A stretch of DNA of 64,000 bases from Eublepharis macularius (GCF_028583425.1 NC_072790.1:160326397-160390396); one strand, 5' to 3'. Numbered from the stretch's first letter, positions 1-37,499 are shown. The notes: generated from the sequence alone by a model not told the origin. Made by a program: numbers and translations.

Positions 1-4
1 GGCG

Positions 5-1801
5 ATGTCTCCGAAATCGCCGAGAGAAAGGGCGTCGTCGAAGTTGGATCCGAAGAAGTCGGTTTCGGGATCGGATCCGATGGAGTCGGATCCTACCTGC
101 CTGTCGGCTCCGATGCCAGATCCGAAGGCTACTGCGGTTCTGAGACCACACACCGCTGGCAAAAAGTCTTCCACCAAGAGGGCGTCGGATCCGAGAGCCA
201 GCTCGGAGCCGCCGTCGAAGAAGCCGAAGAAGTCCAAACATCGACACTCTCTGTCCCCACGGCGCAAGTCTGCTGATGAGGTGGTGCTAGTATCTCCACG
301 CACGCCTTCCCCTCATCTGAACTCACCAGACCGTTCTGCTCCGGAGGAAGTGCCGGATCTGGGTGCGTATGTCGTGGTCTCGAGTGAGCATCGTTCCCCG
401 TCACTGGAACCGAGCCCGGCTGCCCCTCGTCGGATCCGACGCACACCCAGAGAGCGCTCGTCCTCGTCGCCAGCTTCCTCCACTCGGAGTCGACTCCCTT
501 TCTCCGATGTGGAAAGTGTCGGTTCCGAGCATTTCTTGGCATCACGACACCAGCAGGCCTCCTATATTCCACCTGCATACCATTGCCAATGGAAGGGGGC
601 CCCTGCGGGGTATGACTCCTCGGATCCGAGGCCATCAACATCCAGGCAGCGTGAGTGGCTACCTCCACCGTTTCCAGCTGATGAGGTGTCGGCTCCTGTT
701 TCTGATGAGGAGGAGGATGCTGTTGACTACGAGTATTGCTCTGATTCCTTGTCGGAACCGTCTCCAGATGACAATGTGGCTCCCAGTACGAGTTCCCCTT
801 ATGAGGACCTCCGTATCTACGCCGACCAGATGGCCCGTATGGCAAAGGCGTTGGAGATTGATATTTCTTCGGCCACGCCTAAGACGAAGGACAAGCTCCT
901 GTGTCGCATCTATGGTGACAATCCAGCTACGGTGGGTTTCCCTATGTTGGAGGGCGTGGAGGAGATAGTGGAGAAGGTGTGGAAGGTGCCTTCAGATCTG
1001 CCAGCTACATCGAAGTGGATTGAGCAGATGTACAAAATCAAGCAAGGCACGTGGCAGTTGCTTGTCAAACATCCTCCACCTTCATCCCTGATTGCCGAGG
1101 AAATCCAGCACCGATGGTCAGGTTCCTCTTCCGTCCCGCCAGACAAGGAGGGGAAGAAGATGGACGCCCTGGGCAGACGCCAGTACTCCATCTCGGCTCT
1201 AGCCCTCCGTATAGCCAACTACCAAACCATCATGGCTGGCTATCAGTTGTACCTGTGGGAGAAGCTGACGTCTTATGTCGCTGACTTGCCTGCAGATAAG
1301 AAGGTGGTGGTGTCCCTGCTGCGGAACGAAGCCATTTGCGTTTCAAAGCAGCAGATGAATGTGGGGAGCCATGCAGCTGATACTGCGGCCCATGGTATGT
1401 CGTCAGCGGTGATCCTGAGACGGCACTCTTGGCTCCAGTCGACGGCTCTCCCGCAGGAGGTGAAGACCAAAATTGAAAATCTGCCCTTTGAAGGGGATTC
1501 CCTCTTCTCAAGCACCGCGGATGAGGCGCTGAAGAAGAAGGAGGAGGATAGGCAGACGGCTCGGTCGTTGGGAGTGACCTCGGCAGACAGGTCTGCTTTT
1601 AAGCCACGGTACCCTACGAGATACAACCTGTACCAGTACCATGGAAGATACCAGCAACGTCCTTACTTCCAGCATTATCCTGCTACTCAGCGCCATTACG
1701 CTCCTGCACAGCAACCCAAGAGGCGTAGGCCTTTCAAGCCCCGTCCATCTCAGCCTCCTGCTCAGCAAAAAGATCCGCAAGGAGCAGGGAGGCAATTCTG
1801 A
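5..1801 (+). mobile_element. DIRS ORF1 (gag-like) part
   Basis: A long open frame of about 598 residues. The N-terminal half is very rich in Ser, Pro, Arg and Lys, followed by a more ordered central region, and the C-terminus is rich in Pro, Gln, Arg and Tyr. This is typical of the putative nucleocapsid-like ORF1 of vertebrate DIRS elements. The assignment rests mainly on its position directly upstream of a DIRS reverse transcriptase. The real start may lie to the left of the window. Confidence 0.7.
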
Positions 1802-1900
1802 CGGGATGAACCAGTCACAGCCCTGACTTTCTCGGACAGGCTGAAGCCTTTCCTATTTGAATGGGAGTCAATAACATCTGACTCATGGGTCTTAACGATT

Positions 1901-3692
1901 GTGAACAAAGGATATGGGCTGGAATTCACTGAACTGCCTAGGTGTATCTCACCGTTAAGGTCTGTGAATAATACCATGGCTGAGCTAGAGGATGAGATCA
2001 TATCTCTCTTGGCCAAGGGTGCTGTGGAGGAGGTAGCATACGAGGAGTCTGAGAAAGGCTTCTTTTCTCGTTTCTTTCTGGTACCCAAAAAGGATGGGGG
2101 TTTACGTCCCATTCTAGATTTAAGGGGTCTCAATACCTTTCTAAAGGTGACAAAGTTTAAGATGTTCACACTGTCTGCTGTAATTTCCTTGCTAAAGAAG
2201 GGGGATTGGTTTGCTGTCCTTGATTTGAAGGACGCCTATTTCCATGTTGGAATACTAGAGGAGCACAGAAAGTTTCTGGGCTTCGTTTACAAGCGAAGGG
2301 TGTTCCGTTATAGAGTGCTTTCCTTCTGCCTATCCACGGCGCCACGGGTATTTACCAAGTGTGTGGCTCCTGTGGTGTCTTTCCTTCGGGAGAAAGGCTG
2401 TGCCATTTTTCCTTACCTCGATGATTGGCTCATCGTGGCAGATTCTGAGGCTGGGCTTGTGCACGCTGTAGAGTTAGTACTGAGCACATGCAAACGTTTG
2501 GGTCTGCTGGTAAATTTGGATAAGTCAAAGCTGGTACCCAGCTGTAAGGTCTCTTACATTGGTGCAGTATTAAACTCAGTTGAGGGTAAAGCACTACTTC
2601 CACAGGAAAGAGCTAGGTCTCTTAAGGGATTGGTTTCCATGTTCAAGAGAAATCGTTTCCAATCTGTGCACATGATACAATGCTTACTGGGTCACATGGC
2701 AGCTGCTACCTCAGTAGTACCCTTTGCGAGACTGCGTATGCGTCCGCTTCAAAATTGGTTTGTGCGGAGGTACGATGCTATGCGCCACCCTCCGTCTCTC
2801 AAGCTGTCCATACCTAGGGTTATTATATCCTCCCTTGACTGGTGGCTGTCAGATGACAACTTGTTTAAGGGGACCCTGTTTGGCTATCTGCATCCTGAGG
2901 TTAGTGACCACAGATGCGTCCCTGCAGGGATGGGGTGCCTATTGTGGTGCTGTGTGTGTACAGGATGTATGGTCGGAAAGGGAAAGAAACCTGCATATTA
3001 ATGTTCTTGAACTAAGACCTATTCGTTTTGCACTTGTGTCCCTTGCAGCGCTTCTGCAGAACTGTCAGGTGTTGGTGCAGACGGACAACACGACTGCCAT
3101 GTATTACCTAAACCAGCAAGGGGGCACAGCATCTATGATTCTCTGCAGGGAGGCCATGCTCATTTGGCAATGGGCGATCCAGAATGGTGTGATGCTTCGG
3201 GCTATACACGTAGCGGGATCAGACAATGCTCAGGCAGATGCCCTGAGCAGGGTGCTCATGTTGGACCATGAGTGGGAACTAAACGTAAAGTACATTGGGC
3301 TGATCTTTCAGATGTGGGGCCAACCGAGCATAGATGTGTTTGCAACATCAGCAAACACCAAGGCCCAGGTATTTTGCTCAAGGGCGGGGAGCGACCCCCT
3401 CTCTATTGGGGATGCCTTCCAATTTACGTGGACCCACAGGTTGCACTATATGTTTCCACCATTCCCGCTAATACCAAGGGTGTTGTGCAAAATAGAGAAC
3501 GACAATGCAGATTGCATTCTGGTAGCACCCTTCTGGCCGAGACAAGTGTGGTTCCCCAAACTGTTGCAGATTTCCAATCGGACGTATGTGAGTCTGCTTC
3601 TCCGGCAGGATCTTCTGCTGAACGGGAGCTTGTTCCACCACGAGCCCAAGAAGTTGCACCTGTCTGTCTGGCAGATTCTTCCCCGCCTGTAA
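1901..3692 (+). mobile_element. DIRS reverse transcriptase / RNase H part
   Basis: The region has reverse transcriptase blocks, including LVPKKDGGLRPILDLR, VLDLKDAYFHV and the catalytic-box-like YLDDWL. An RNase H-like region follows, with QTDNTTAMYYLNQ and HVAGSDNAQADALSR. These are characteristic of the DIRS/Ty3 lineage RT-RH. It is part of the fossil element and not a host gene. Confidence 0.88.
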
Positions 3693-3725
3693 CTTATTCT
3701 GAGCAAGTGGAGAAAGTCATGCTAA

Positions 3726-4706
3726 ATGCAAGGAAACTCCACTAGACAGGCTTACAAAGCTAAGTGGCTTAGGTTTGAGGCTTGGGCAGTTTCAAGGAAT
3801 GTGGTGCCTATTAGTAGCCCCTTAGGGTTCGTCTTTGACTACTTATGTCATTTGAAAGACCAGGGGCTTAGGGTTACCTCCCTAAAGGTACACCTTGCGG
3901 CTATTTCCGCATTTCACAAGCAGGTTGACGGTTGTACGGTGTTCTTACACCATAAATCTCGTCAGTTTTTAAAGGGGATGTTTAATCTTTACCCGCCTGT
4001 GTCACCACCAGTGCCTCAATGGTCTCTCTCCCTAGTACTATCTAGGTTGATGCTGCCTCCCTTCAAACCGTTAGCTACATGCCCTTTGGACGTACTGTCT
4101 TACAAAGTAGCGTTTCTGGTGGCTGTAACATCTGCTAGAAGGGTTAGCGAGTTAGCAGCACTCAGGGCTGACCCCCCATTTCTTCTTTTCCATAAAAATA
4201 GGGTGGTCCTGCGACTGTGCCTTAAGTTTCTACCCAAGGTGGTGTCCACCTTCCACCTGTCGCAGGAGATCACGTTACCTGTGTTCTTTCCGAATGCATC
4301 TACTAAAGGGGAAAAGGCCCTTCACACTTTAGATTTGAGGAGGGCCTTAGCCTTTTATTGGGACAGGACAAAGGACTTCCGTAGCAGCCCCCATCCTTTC
4401 GTCTGCTTTGGAAGTAAGGACAGGGGTCACAAGGCATCGTCCCAAACAGTGTCCCGATGGATAGTGTCGGCCATTACTAAGGCTTATGCTCTGGCTGGGG
4501 TGGATTGTCCACTGGGGGTCAGTGCTCACTCCACATGCTCTCAGGCAGCTTCGTCAGCGCTGGTCAGGGGTGTGCCGCTGGTTAACATCTGCAAAGCGGC
4601 GACGTGGTCATCTGCTGACACGTTTGTAAAACATTATGCTATGGATGTTAATGCAGAGCAAGATGTTGCTGTGGCCAAGGCTGTCCTCCACTCCTTGTTT
4701 TCATAA
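3726..4706 (+). mobile_element. DIRS tyrosine recombinase part
   Basis: An open frame of about 326 residues with an N-terminal SAM-like core-binding region (repeated HLAAISAFHKQ-type helices). A catalytic domain follows, containing TSARRVSELAAL and, near the C-terminus, the block NICKAATWSSADTFVKHY. Tyrosine recombinases of this type replace DDE integrase in DIRS elements. A related but older copy of the same gene is found at 50640-51360. Confidence 0.88.
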
Positions 4707-4929
4707 CAATACACTTGAATGCCTTGCTCCAATGATGGAGAATGAAACTCTGTATATGTATATACGTATATAGTTTATTGAACATATTTAATGTTTTTTA
4801 ACAGGTTATTTATTTTGTGCTAATGTTTTTGGTACATAATAAAACTGAGTTGGATTCCACCCCGCCTTCCTTATTGTGTGAAGCTTGGTACTCTCCCATG
4901 TGTGGAGGCACAGAAGAACGAAGATGAAA

Positions 4930-5025
4930 ACAGGGTTAACATACCTGTAACTTATGTTCATCGAGTTCTTCTGTGCTGACACACATCCCTCCCTCCTGCC
5001 GCGCTGTGAACTCCTATTACCAAAC

Positions 5026-5104
<79 letters not shown>

Positions 5105-5383
5105 AAAGGAGATTCTTCAATTGGTAATTATTGTAAAGGAGAATTAAATTTCTGTATGGGATAGCAGCGGCAAGGCTGAACTGAGGAAAGGGGCCGTTGG
5201 TCGCTGTTGGGACATGTGACCGTTTGGGCGGGAAACGGTCGCTGAGGCACGCGCCCAACAGCCCCTTCGGAGCTGAGGAAAGCGATGAAAAATCTTCCGG
5301 CGGCTGGCCTGCGCCTGCGCAGTCCATGTGTGTCAGCACAGAAGAACTCGATGAACGTAAGTTACAGGTATGTTAACCCTGTT
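4930..5383. repeat. Inverted repeat in the DIRS right end
   Basis: The segment 4930-4986 is repeated in inverted orientation at 5325-5383, almost perfectly over about 57 bp. The shared core contains GTTAACATACCTGTAACTTA and the motif for TTCTTCTGTGCTGACACACA. DIRS elements carry split or inverted terminal repeats and an internal complementary region used for circle formation, so this is read as the right terminal structure. Similar sequences occur at about 51790-51880 and 52040-52110. Confidence 0.75.
5026..5107 (+). repeat. (AAAT)n microsatellite
   Basis: About 20 uninterrupted tetranucleotide units within the DIRS right end. Confidence 0.97.
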
Positions 5384-5385
5384 AT

Positions 5386-6107
5386 GTTGTGGATTTTCCG
5401 GGCTGTATCACCGTGGTCTTGGCATTGTAGTTCCTGACGTTTCACCAGCAGCTGTGGGGTATGCAGGGTATGCTGTGGACAAGTTTACATCGGGACGACA
5501 CAGCATAGCATCCAGACAAGAATAAAAGAACATGAAAGACACTGCAGACTGGGACAACCTGAAAAATCAGCAGTGGCTGAACACAGCCTAACTCAAACAG
5601 GACACAGTATCTTATTCAAGGACACTAAAATACTGGACAACACTTCCAACTACTTTGTCGGATTGCACAGGGAAGCCATTGAAATTCATAAGCATAAGCA
5701 CAACTTCAACAGGAAAGAAGAGACTTTAAGAATGAATAGAGCATGGTTTCCAGTCCTGAAAACCACCAGGCTAACAAAATACTCTATATCTTACAATAGC
5801 CCTGCAGATAAGATTAGCATATCAAGCACCAATCCATATGCAAAAGAACCTCCTCAGGATACAGTGAAGCATTAGCATTCCATTAGCATTCCACACCCTG
5901 GGAAACTCTTACAGGATGATGCAACCCAAACCTACCTTCCTGAGTAGATATAAATTACCTGCTAACATATTCTCCACAGTTTGACATGGAGAGATCTCTG
6001 TCTTTTGGTGCTACACCTCTGAAGATGCCAGTCACAGCTGCTGGCAAAATGTCAGGAACTACAATGTCAAGATCATGGCAATACAGCCCAGAAAATCCAC
6101 AACAACC
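5386..6107 (+). mobile_element. Penelope-like element, truncated, with inverted end
   Basis: The left ~70 bp (TTGTGGATTTTCCGGGCTGT onward) is an inverted copy of the right end (...CAGCCCAGAAAATCCACAAC). Between them is the sense C-terminal part of a PLE protein: the segment after the GIY-YIG core, with TRIKEHERHC-like and AVAEHSLTQTGHS coding. It is diverged from the copy at 24541-27590. The arrangement (inverted end, 5'-truncated sense part, sense end) matches the other PLE copies here. Its left edge directly abuts the DIRS right end. No clear target-site duplication was found. Confidence 0.8.
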
Positions 6108-6239
6108 TTGATGATTTATGTTACACACAATTCATCAGAAATTACTCTTGTTGGGTTAAGGAGTCCCAGTGTGAACACATTTTTTATTCATAAAGATGTT
6201 GTGTGCAGTAGTTTGGTGTATATTTGGCTTTCTTTTCAG

Positions 6240-31893
<25,654 letters not shown>

Positions 31894-32845
31894 TTCTCTG
31901 TAGAAGGCACCTAAGTTAAATGCTTACTGGGGCAAGTGTTGCTCTTCGCTGTTCAGGTGAATCAGTCTACAAAGCAGTGGAGGATCCTGCATCAGTTTGT
32001 GGACAGACTAGATGATCTGGAAAGTCTTTCTCCATCTCCAATTTTTATGACAATGAATGTGATCCAGCACTGGGTTAAAAGCCATGAAACATTTTGTGTA
32101 ACATTGCCTTACCTGAACATCACAGTGATGTTATTGACAGATGAAGTGCAGAGACTCAATGTAGTGTGTAAATTTTCCAGTTTTGTAGTTTACACAATAA
32201 CAAAACAATTTGTAATGGTTTTCTAGTCCCTACATGTTAAGCCATAGATTTTTTTTTTTGGTATTTAGATACATCTTTTAGGAAGCTGTAAAATAAAAAG
32301 AACCTGAACTATATACCATGACAAGATAACTATAAAAAGCTTGATTGTAAGGCCCATAGAAAAACTGGTATTTATTTAGCAGATATGCCTTGGCAAAGCA
32401 ATAAAGATAATGGGGACTAATAATACTGAAAAATGTCAAGATTCTTAGGTTCTTCAGTATGATTGGAACATTCTTTTGATTATGGGAATTCAGTGGAGTA
32501 AAAGTACTTCACATTCCTGATGAATGCTGACACGTTACTTAGCCCTTTGGGTTGTAAGGAGAGCAATAATTTACAACAGATGGCAGGTCAGTACTGTGTG
32601 GTAGATGTTAATACGACTTGGATGTATTGATTTGGATCTTCACCTACCTGATGGCAAGTTCCAAAGATTCTATTTTACATGCAGTAGAAAAATATGGGAA
32701 GAGGGAACTTGCTTCCCTTGCTGTTCTTGGTACAGTGAATCCCACCATTAGACAAAAGTTGTTCATTTTACTTTTCAGTGGGAGTTGCTGCCTCAGACTC
32801 AATAAAATGAAGTTCCAACTGTGTTCAGTTCTTCATAAACACTGC

Positions 32846-33012
32846 TGTTCCACCAAACAGGATGCAAGGTTAAAAGTAGTGCTTACATAAATAGAGCAAT
32901 CCATATCAATGAATTATTCAAAGTGTGCTATAATACAGAAATATCCATTCATCAGTCCACACCAAACTGCCCATATGCCTGAAGCAGAAAACAGTTCATT
33001 ACATAGGTTTAA
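32846..33012 (+). repeat. Repeat pair member in PRKD3 3' region
   Basis: 32846-32906 is repeated directly at about 34411-34471 (ACCAAACAGGATGCAAGGTT and TTAAAAGTAGTGCTTA). 32907-33011 is repeated in inverted orientation at about 33829-33932, with only a few mismatches. Family not recognised. Confidence 0.8.
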
Positions 33013-33485
33013 GCAAGCTAAGTAATTTAGTGATATAACTTCAGAAGGATCAGCTATACCACTCAGCAAGCTAAGCAATCTAGTGGTTAGCTTCAGAAAG
33101 ATCTTGTACAGTAACTTAATTTGAAACATTTTCATTCCTCTTTGTTTATGGTAAAGGAATTTGTTAGATTGATATTCTCTCAGTTTTAGAGGCAGTGTTT
33201 GTCTGATGTTTAGATTTCAGATACAGAAGTGATTTATGAAATCCTAATTTCAGATACATAGGATTGTATTAAAGATCGCAGTATCATTTGGAATTGCAGT
33301 TTTATCATCAAAACCATCTGAGTCAGTGTATTTGAATATAAAATATTGTGTCATATGTGCCCATCAGTTGATGATATGATGAACCTGGAAAGTGTGACTA
33401 CAGAGAGCTGTTTGAGGTGACATGAAAACTCTGTCTGTGGTGATTGATCATGTTGGCTTTCACATATGCATATTTGGATTGGGCA

Positions 33486-33765
33486 TTTTTTCCATCATAG
33501 GGTTGGAAGGAACCTCCAGGGTCATCTAGTCCAATCCCCTGCACAATGTGGGAAATCACAATTACCTCACCTCACACCACAAGTGCTCCATGCTTCATGC
33601 CCAGAAGATGGCAAAACACAAGCTGGCCTGTGGAAAATTGCTTCCTGACTCCAAAGTGGTGATCAGCCTTACCCTGGGCATGTAAGAAGGGGCCACAAGA
33701 ACTAAGCACTGATACAACTCTTCCTGTCCTCCCTCTTATGATCTGCCTAGGTTTACAGAATCAAT
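33486..33765 (+). mobile_element. CR1-like LINE 3' fragment
   Basis: Contains GGGTTGGAAGGAACCTCCAG, GTCATCTAGTCCAATCCCCT and GAAAATTGCTTCCTGACTCC, a common reptile CR1-type 3' sequence. Non-coding remnant. Confidence 0.6.
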
Positions 33766-33828
33766 ATTACTGTCAAATGGGCATCAAATGACTGCATGAA
33801 TAAATCCACTCCAAGTCCTATAATCTTT

Positions 33829-33932
33829 AAACCTATGTAATGAACTGCTTTCTGCTTCAGGCATATGGGCAGTTTGGTGTGCACTGATGAATGGATATTT
33901 CTGTATTATAGCACACTTTGAATAATTCATTG
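33829..33932 (-). repeat. Inverted partner of 32907-33011
   Basis: Reverse complement of the upstream copy over about 104 bp with roughly three mismatches (shared GAATTATTCAAAGTGTGCTA and CCCATATGCCTGAAGCAGAA). Loop between the arms is about 820 bp. Confidence 0.8.
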
Positions 33933-34410
33933 TCACTATGAGAGCAGTACTTGGTTCAGCAGTTAAGTCCCATTCATGGCCTTTTCTGCATGGCATACAG
34001 TGGGTTTTCCAGGTATTCAGCCCATGAAGAATGAATCTGCTTTTGGGTTCTATAATTCTGCACTTTAAAAAATGCCCTATTTCTCCTACAGGCTTTCTGG
34101 GGGAAGTTGAATGTCAGCACTTTCACCACTGGTTTTTTGCAGTGTTTGGACATTAGAGGGGGTTGTGGTTAACCTCTACCTCACCCCATTTGAGTGCCAA
34201 AATTTAAAAGAAAATTCTGTGTTTTGATTGGCTGAGGCATTCTGGAGGGAAAGTTTAAAATATTAAGCAGGATTTTTTCCCTTTAAAAACAATGTTGCAG
34301 TGTTGTTTAACACAACACACTCCTGCACAATCTTGTGTTAGACATGATAAAATTTCTGCTGAGATCACATAACAATGAAAGAGGAAGGAAAGAAGTAGTT
34401 AAACACTGAT

Positions 34411-34471
34411 GTTCCACCAAACAGGATGCAAGGTTAAAAGTAGTGCTTAAATAAATAGGGCGATCCATATC
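34411..34471 (+). repeat. Direct repeat of 32846-32906
   Basis: Shares ACCAAACAGGATGCAAGGTT, TTAAAAGTAGTGCTTA and CGATCCATATCA with the upstream copy, then diverges. Confidence 0.8.
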
Positions 34472-35354
34472 ATTGGCACTGTTAGATGTTGCAGCTGTAA
34501 CACTGGGAACTGACCACTGGGCAACAAATTTGTGACAGCAAATTTGCCACAGTGATAATTTGTAAACTGTGTCTAAGTGCTCTGGTAAACCTGCTTGTGG
34601 ATTGTAATCATTAGCTCTTTTCCTGTCATTTGATGTTATACTCTGTGTGTGACTGGATTGTAAGATCAATGTGTACAATCTTGAGCTTGAAATTTATTTC
34701 AAGAAATTATACCATGAAAAAAATCCTCTTCTAGAATATTGTAGCTGCTTGGAAAAGCACAACAGACAAGTCAAGATGGATGAGGCTTTCCCCTAAAAAT
34801 ACTGATTTCAAAATGATGGAATCATTCCCAATGGCTATTCCTGTGGCTGGACCATTAATAGTCAATAGGTATCAACAGACACACATGCAGATTTTTAAAA
34901 CAAAATGATCCATGATTTTACTATTTCCTAATGAAAAAAATTTAAATTTTTTACTTTTATCTACTACTAAATTTTTCTTACAATATGTGTTATAAGTGAA
35001 AAGAAAGCTGTATATCAGGGATGGGGATGATAAGTAAAGCTTTAAACTTATGCCATGGGATGAATAAAACTAATGGAAGTCACTGTCCAAAACTACTCCC
35101 AATCAGGCTGAAAGTTTAGTTTTGGATATACAGTTGGAACTATTCTGTATTATATTCAGTGGATGGGTCTGAACATAGAAAATGGCTGTTTGAACACTGT
35201 TAAACTTCCACTTTAGCATTGGATTTCCAGATAGAATAGCTGACTAGAAAAGAAAGTGAGGTGTTTCATTACTTATTCTTAATATTCTTAAAAAGTTCTG
35301 CAGCAACAGGATGCAATCAAAACTGGTTCCAATTATACTTAAGATCACTTTCAC

Positions 35355-35512
35355 TGTTAAAAGCAAGATTCGGGTCCAGTAGCACCTTAAAGTCCAACTA
35401 GATTTCCAGGGTATGAACTTTTCAGAGTCAAAGCTTTCTTTGTCCGTTGGTCTTTAAGGTGCTGCTGGACTTAACTCTTGCTTTTCTACTACAGACCAAC
35501 ACAGCTACCCAC
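35355..35512. repeat. Palindromic dispersed repeat (TAGCACCTTAAAG family)
   Basis: Left half GGGTCCAGTAGCACCTTAAA with GATTTCCAGGGTATGA. Right half TTTAAGGTGCTGCTGGACTT, then CTACAGACCAACACAGCTAC. The halves are imperfect inverted repeats. Related copies lie at 48040-48130, 52305-52495 and 59580-59740. Confidence 0.75.
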
Positions 35513-35991
35513 CTAAAATTATTTTGTGTTAAGTCATTATATAACCAAGAAGACACAGTATAAAATATGCTTCAAAAATGAATTTCAGGCCTCTGAAATG
35601 TTGTGGACCAATAGAGTAGGATTACAAACCCTGTTGTGGATGAATGTAAAATAACTGGAATTTTTCTTCTCTAATAACTGTTACACACACCTTACAAACT
35701 ATAAATAAAGCTGCATAGCTTGCACTGTAAACTTTCCTATGAACGTCTAAAATAGTATTAAAGCTTTTAAGTTACTGACAAAGATGTCATTAATCAGTTG
35801 CTCTAGGTGAATTTGTACCCAGTGTTGCATTATCATTAACCTTTGTTTTTGAGTTAAGTTGCATTCATTGAAGAAATAGTGCTGTATTGATGCTAGAAGA
35901 TATTCATGTAAAACTTGTAGCCTCAAAAAAACACTGTCAAGTACTTTTTATATTTTTATAAGTCCCATTGTAAATATCTTCTAAACTCAAA

Positions 35992-35997
35992 AATAAA
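35992..35997 (+). promoter_or_regulatory. Candidate PRKD3 polyadenylation signal
   Basis: AATAAA followed by TTTTATTTCTC. It is the last of several signals before the repeat-rich intergenic region. Confidence 0.4.
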
Positions 35998-36904
35998 TTT
36001 TATTTCTCATAACACTGTATCAGGATCTCTTCTTGCCCAGGTATAGCTACGAAAATATAAATTTATATGGCTGTAAAGTAATTGTAGGATGCTACTTTTT
36101 AAAGTGCCACACATGCTGGATCTACATATATACCTGCTGCTAGAAGCTCGCAGACAAAAAAAACCCCTTGCTGGTTACGTCAAAGAAATGTATGAAATGA
36201 AGTTTCTCCACCCTGCCCTGGCACTTATTACCCCCTTTAAACTACCCAAACACAATGAAACAATGACAAAAGCTACAAATGCCAAAACTTCCTCTTCAAA
36301 GAACTACTGGTAGCAACCTTATGCTATTTTGGCTTGATATTCTAAGCTCCCTACTACTCTCTTACTTACCCACTCAGTCCTCTCAAGCTTCACCAGTTCC
36401 TGGGTCTTCTTCCCAAGTGGTCAGCCAGCCCCACAGAGTTGATCCTGTCCTTGGACCTATCTGATGTTTTAACCCCAAAGTGACTTGTCAAAGAAACTGA
36501 ACTGCAAACATTTAAGTTTCCCCCCCGAGCAGTCAGAATTTTGTGTTTGCTCAACTGCTATCAGGAATCTTGCTATCACAAGTACAGAGCAAAACAGATT
36601 ATGTGGAAAATCAGGCTATTTGCTATGTTTCATAGAATAGGGCAGATGCTTCCTGTTTGGAAAACGTCCTTTCCCTCAAGTAGATACACACAGTAGGAGA
36701 GCTGAGATGGGGACTTCAAGGATTTATAGTTGCCATGCACTGGGGAGGATGAGTGGTTTAACCTCCCTCTTACCTTTTTCCTTATGCAATTTTCCTCTAT
36801 AACTGCTATTTGCTGTGGTCAGGGAGGAGGGGCATACAGGTATGCAATCTCTACTCAGAGAAGATTCTACTCATTATCATAAAGTGTGACATCAGCTAAT
36901 TTCA

Positions 36905-37205
36905 AAACAAAAAGCCTGCTAGATCAGGCCAGTGGTCCATCTAGGCCAACATCTTGTTTCATACAGTGGTCAACCAGTTACTATGGAGAATGAACAACAG
37001 GGCATAGATGTTGCCTCCTGTCACTGGTAGTCAGAGGTTTTCTACCTCTGAATATGGGGGTTCCCTTTAATCACCATGGCTAGTAGCCACTGATGGACCT
37101 ATTCTCCATCAGTTGCTACTAGCCATGGTGACTAAAGGGAACCCCCATATTCAGAGGTAGAAAACCTCTGACTACCAGTGAGACCTATTCTCCATCAGTT
37201 TGTCC
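36905..37205 (+). mobile_element. CR1-like LINE fragment with internal fold-back
   Basis: AGATCAGGCCAGTGGTCCAT, ATCTAGGCCAACATCTTGTT and GGGCATAGATGTTGCCTCCT are typical of an old LINE 3' region common in amniotes. 37022-37087 is then repeated inverted at 37115-37180 (66 bp, one mismatch), and GACCTATTCTCCATCAGTT occurs on both sides of the inverted copy. Confidence 0.65.
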
Positions 37206-37221
37206 CTCTTTAAAGTCTCTT

Positions 37222-37445
37222 GTGTCCTAACCTGGATAGCCGAGGAAAACTTTGATCTTGTCAGATCTCAAAAGCTAAGCAGGGTCAACCTTTGTTATTA
37301 ATAGGATGCGAGACCTCTAAAGATGACCAAGGTTGTTACGCATGGCAGGCAATAGCAAACCACCTCTGTTGGTCTCTTGCCTTGAAAACCACAGCAGGTG
37401 GTTGTCATGTCAGCTATAAATTGATGGCACTTTCCTCCACCACCA
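37222..37445 (+). mobile_element. 5S-rRNA-derived SINE
   Basis: GATCTTGTCAGATCTCAAAA followed by GCTAAGCAGGGTCAACC matches the internal promoter region of 5S rRNA. The body then reads GCAAACCACCTCTGTTGGTC. Diverged copy. Confidence 0.75.
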
Positions 37446-37499
37446 AAGCCACCTATGCTTTGGGCTGTCACTACATCCTATGGCAGTTAATTTCACTTT

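Larger units (their letters stand above)
1..5385 (+). mobile_element. DIRS-family tyrosine-recombinase retrotransposon (fossil, left end outside window)
   Basis: The order is a gag-like ORF1 (5-1801), a reverse transcriptase/RNase H region (about 1901-3692), a tyrosine recombinase (3726-4706), an AATAAA (about 4836) and a complex right end with an inverted repeat (4930-4986 against 5325-5383). This order and the lack of a DDE integrase are diagnostic of DIRS elements, which integrate through a circular intermediate. Long open frames suggest a fairly young copy; it appears nearly whole on the visible side, with about one break. It lies upstream of the first PRKD3 exon seen here and in the same orientation, so it probably sits in a PRKD3 intron. 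An (AAAT)n microsatellite lies inside its right end. Confidence 0.88.
31894..36020 (+). other. PRKD3: Probable PRKD3 3' UTR
   Basis: No coding exon follows the stop. Several AATAAA signals occur (32292, 32400, 35702 region, 35992), the last followed by T-rich sequence. The far end is an inference from the signal at 35992-35997; a shorter UTR is possible. It contains a CR1-like fragment, an inverted repeat pair and a palindromic repeat. Confidence 0.5.

Noticed and set aside
129-1795. Several 60-240-residue frames on both strands inside the DIRS ORF1
   Set aside because: Shadows of the long GC-rich ORF1; no family features of their own.
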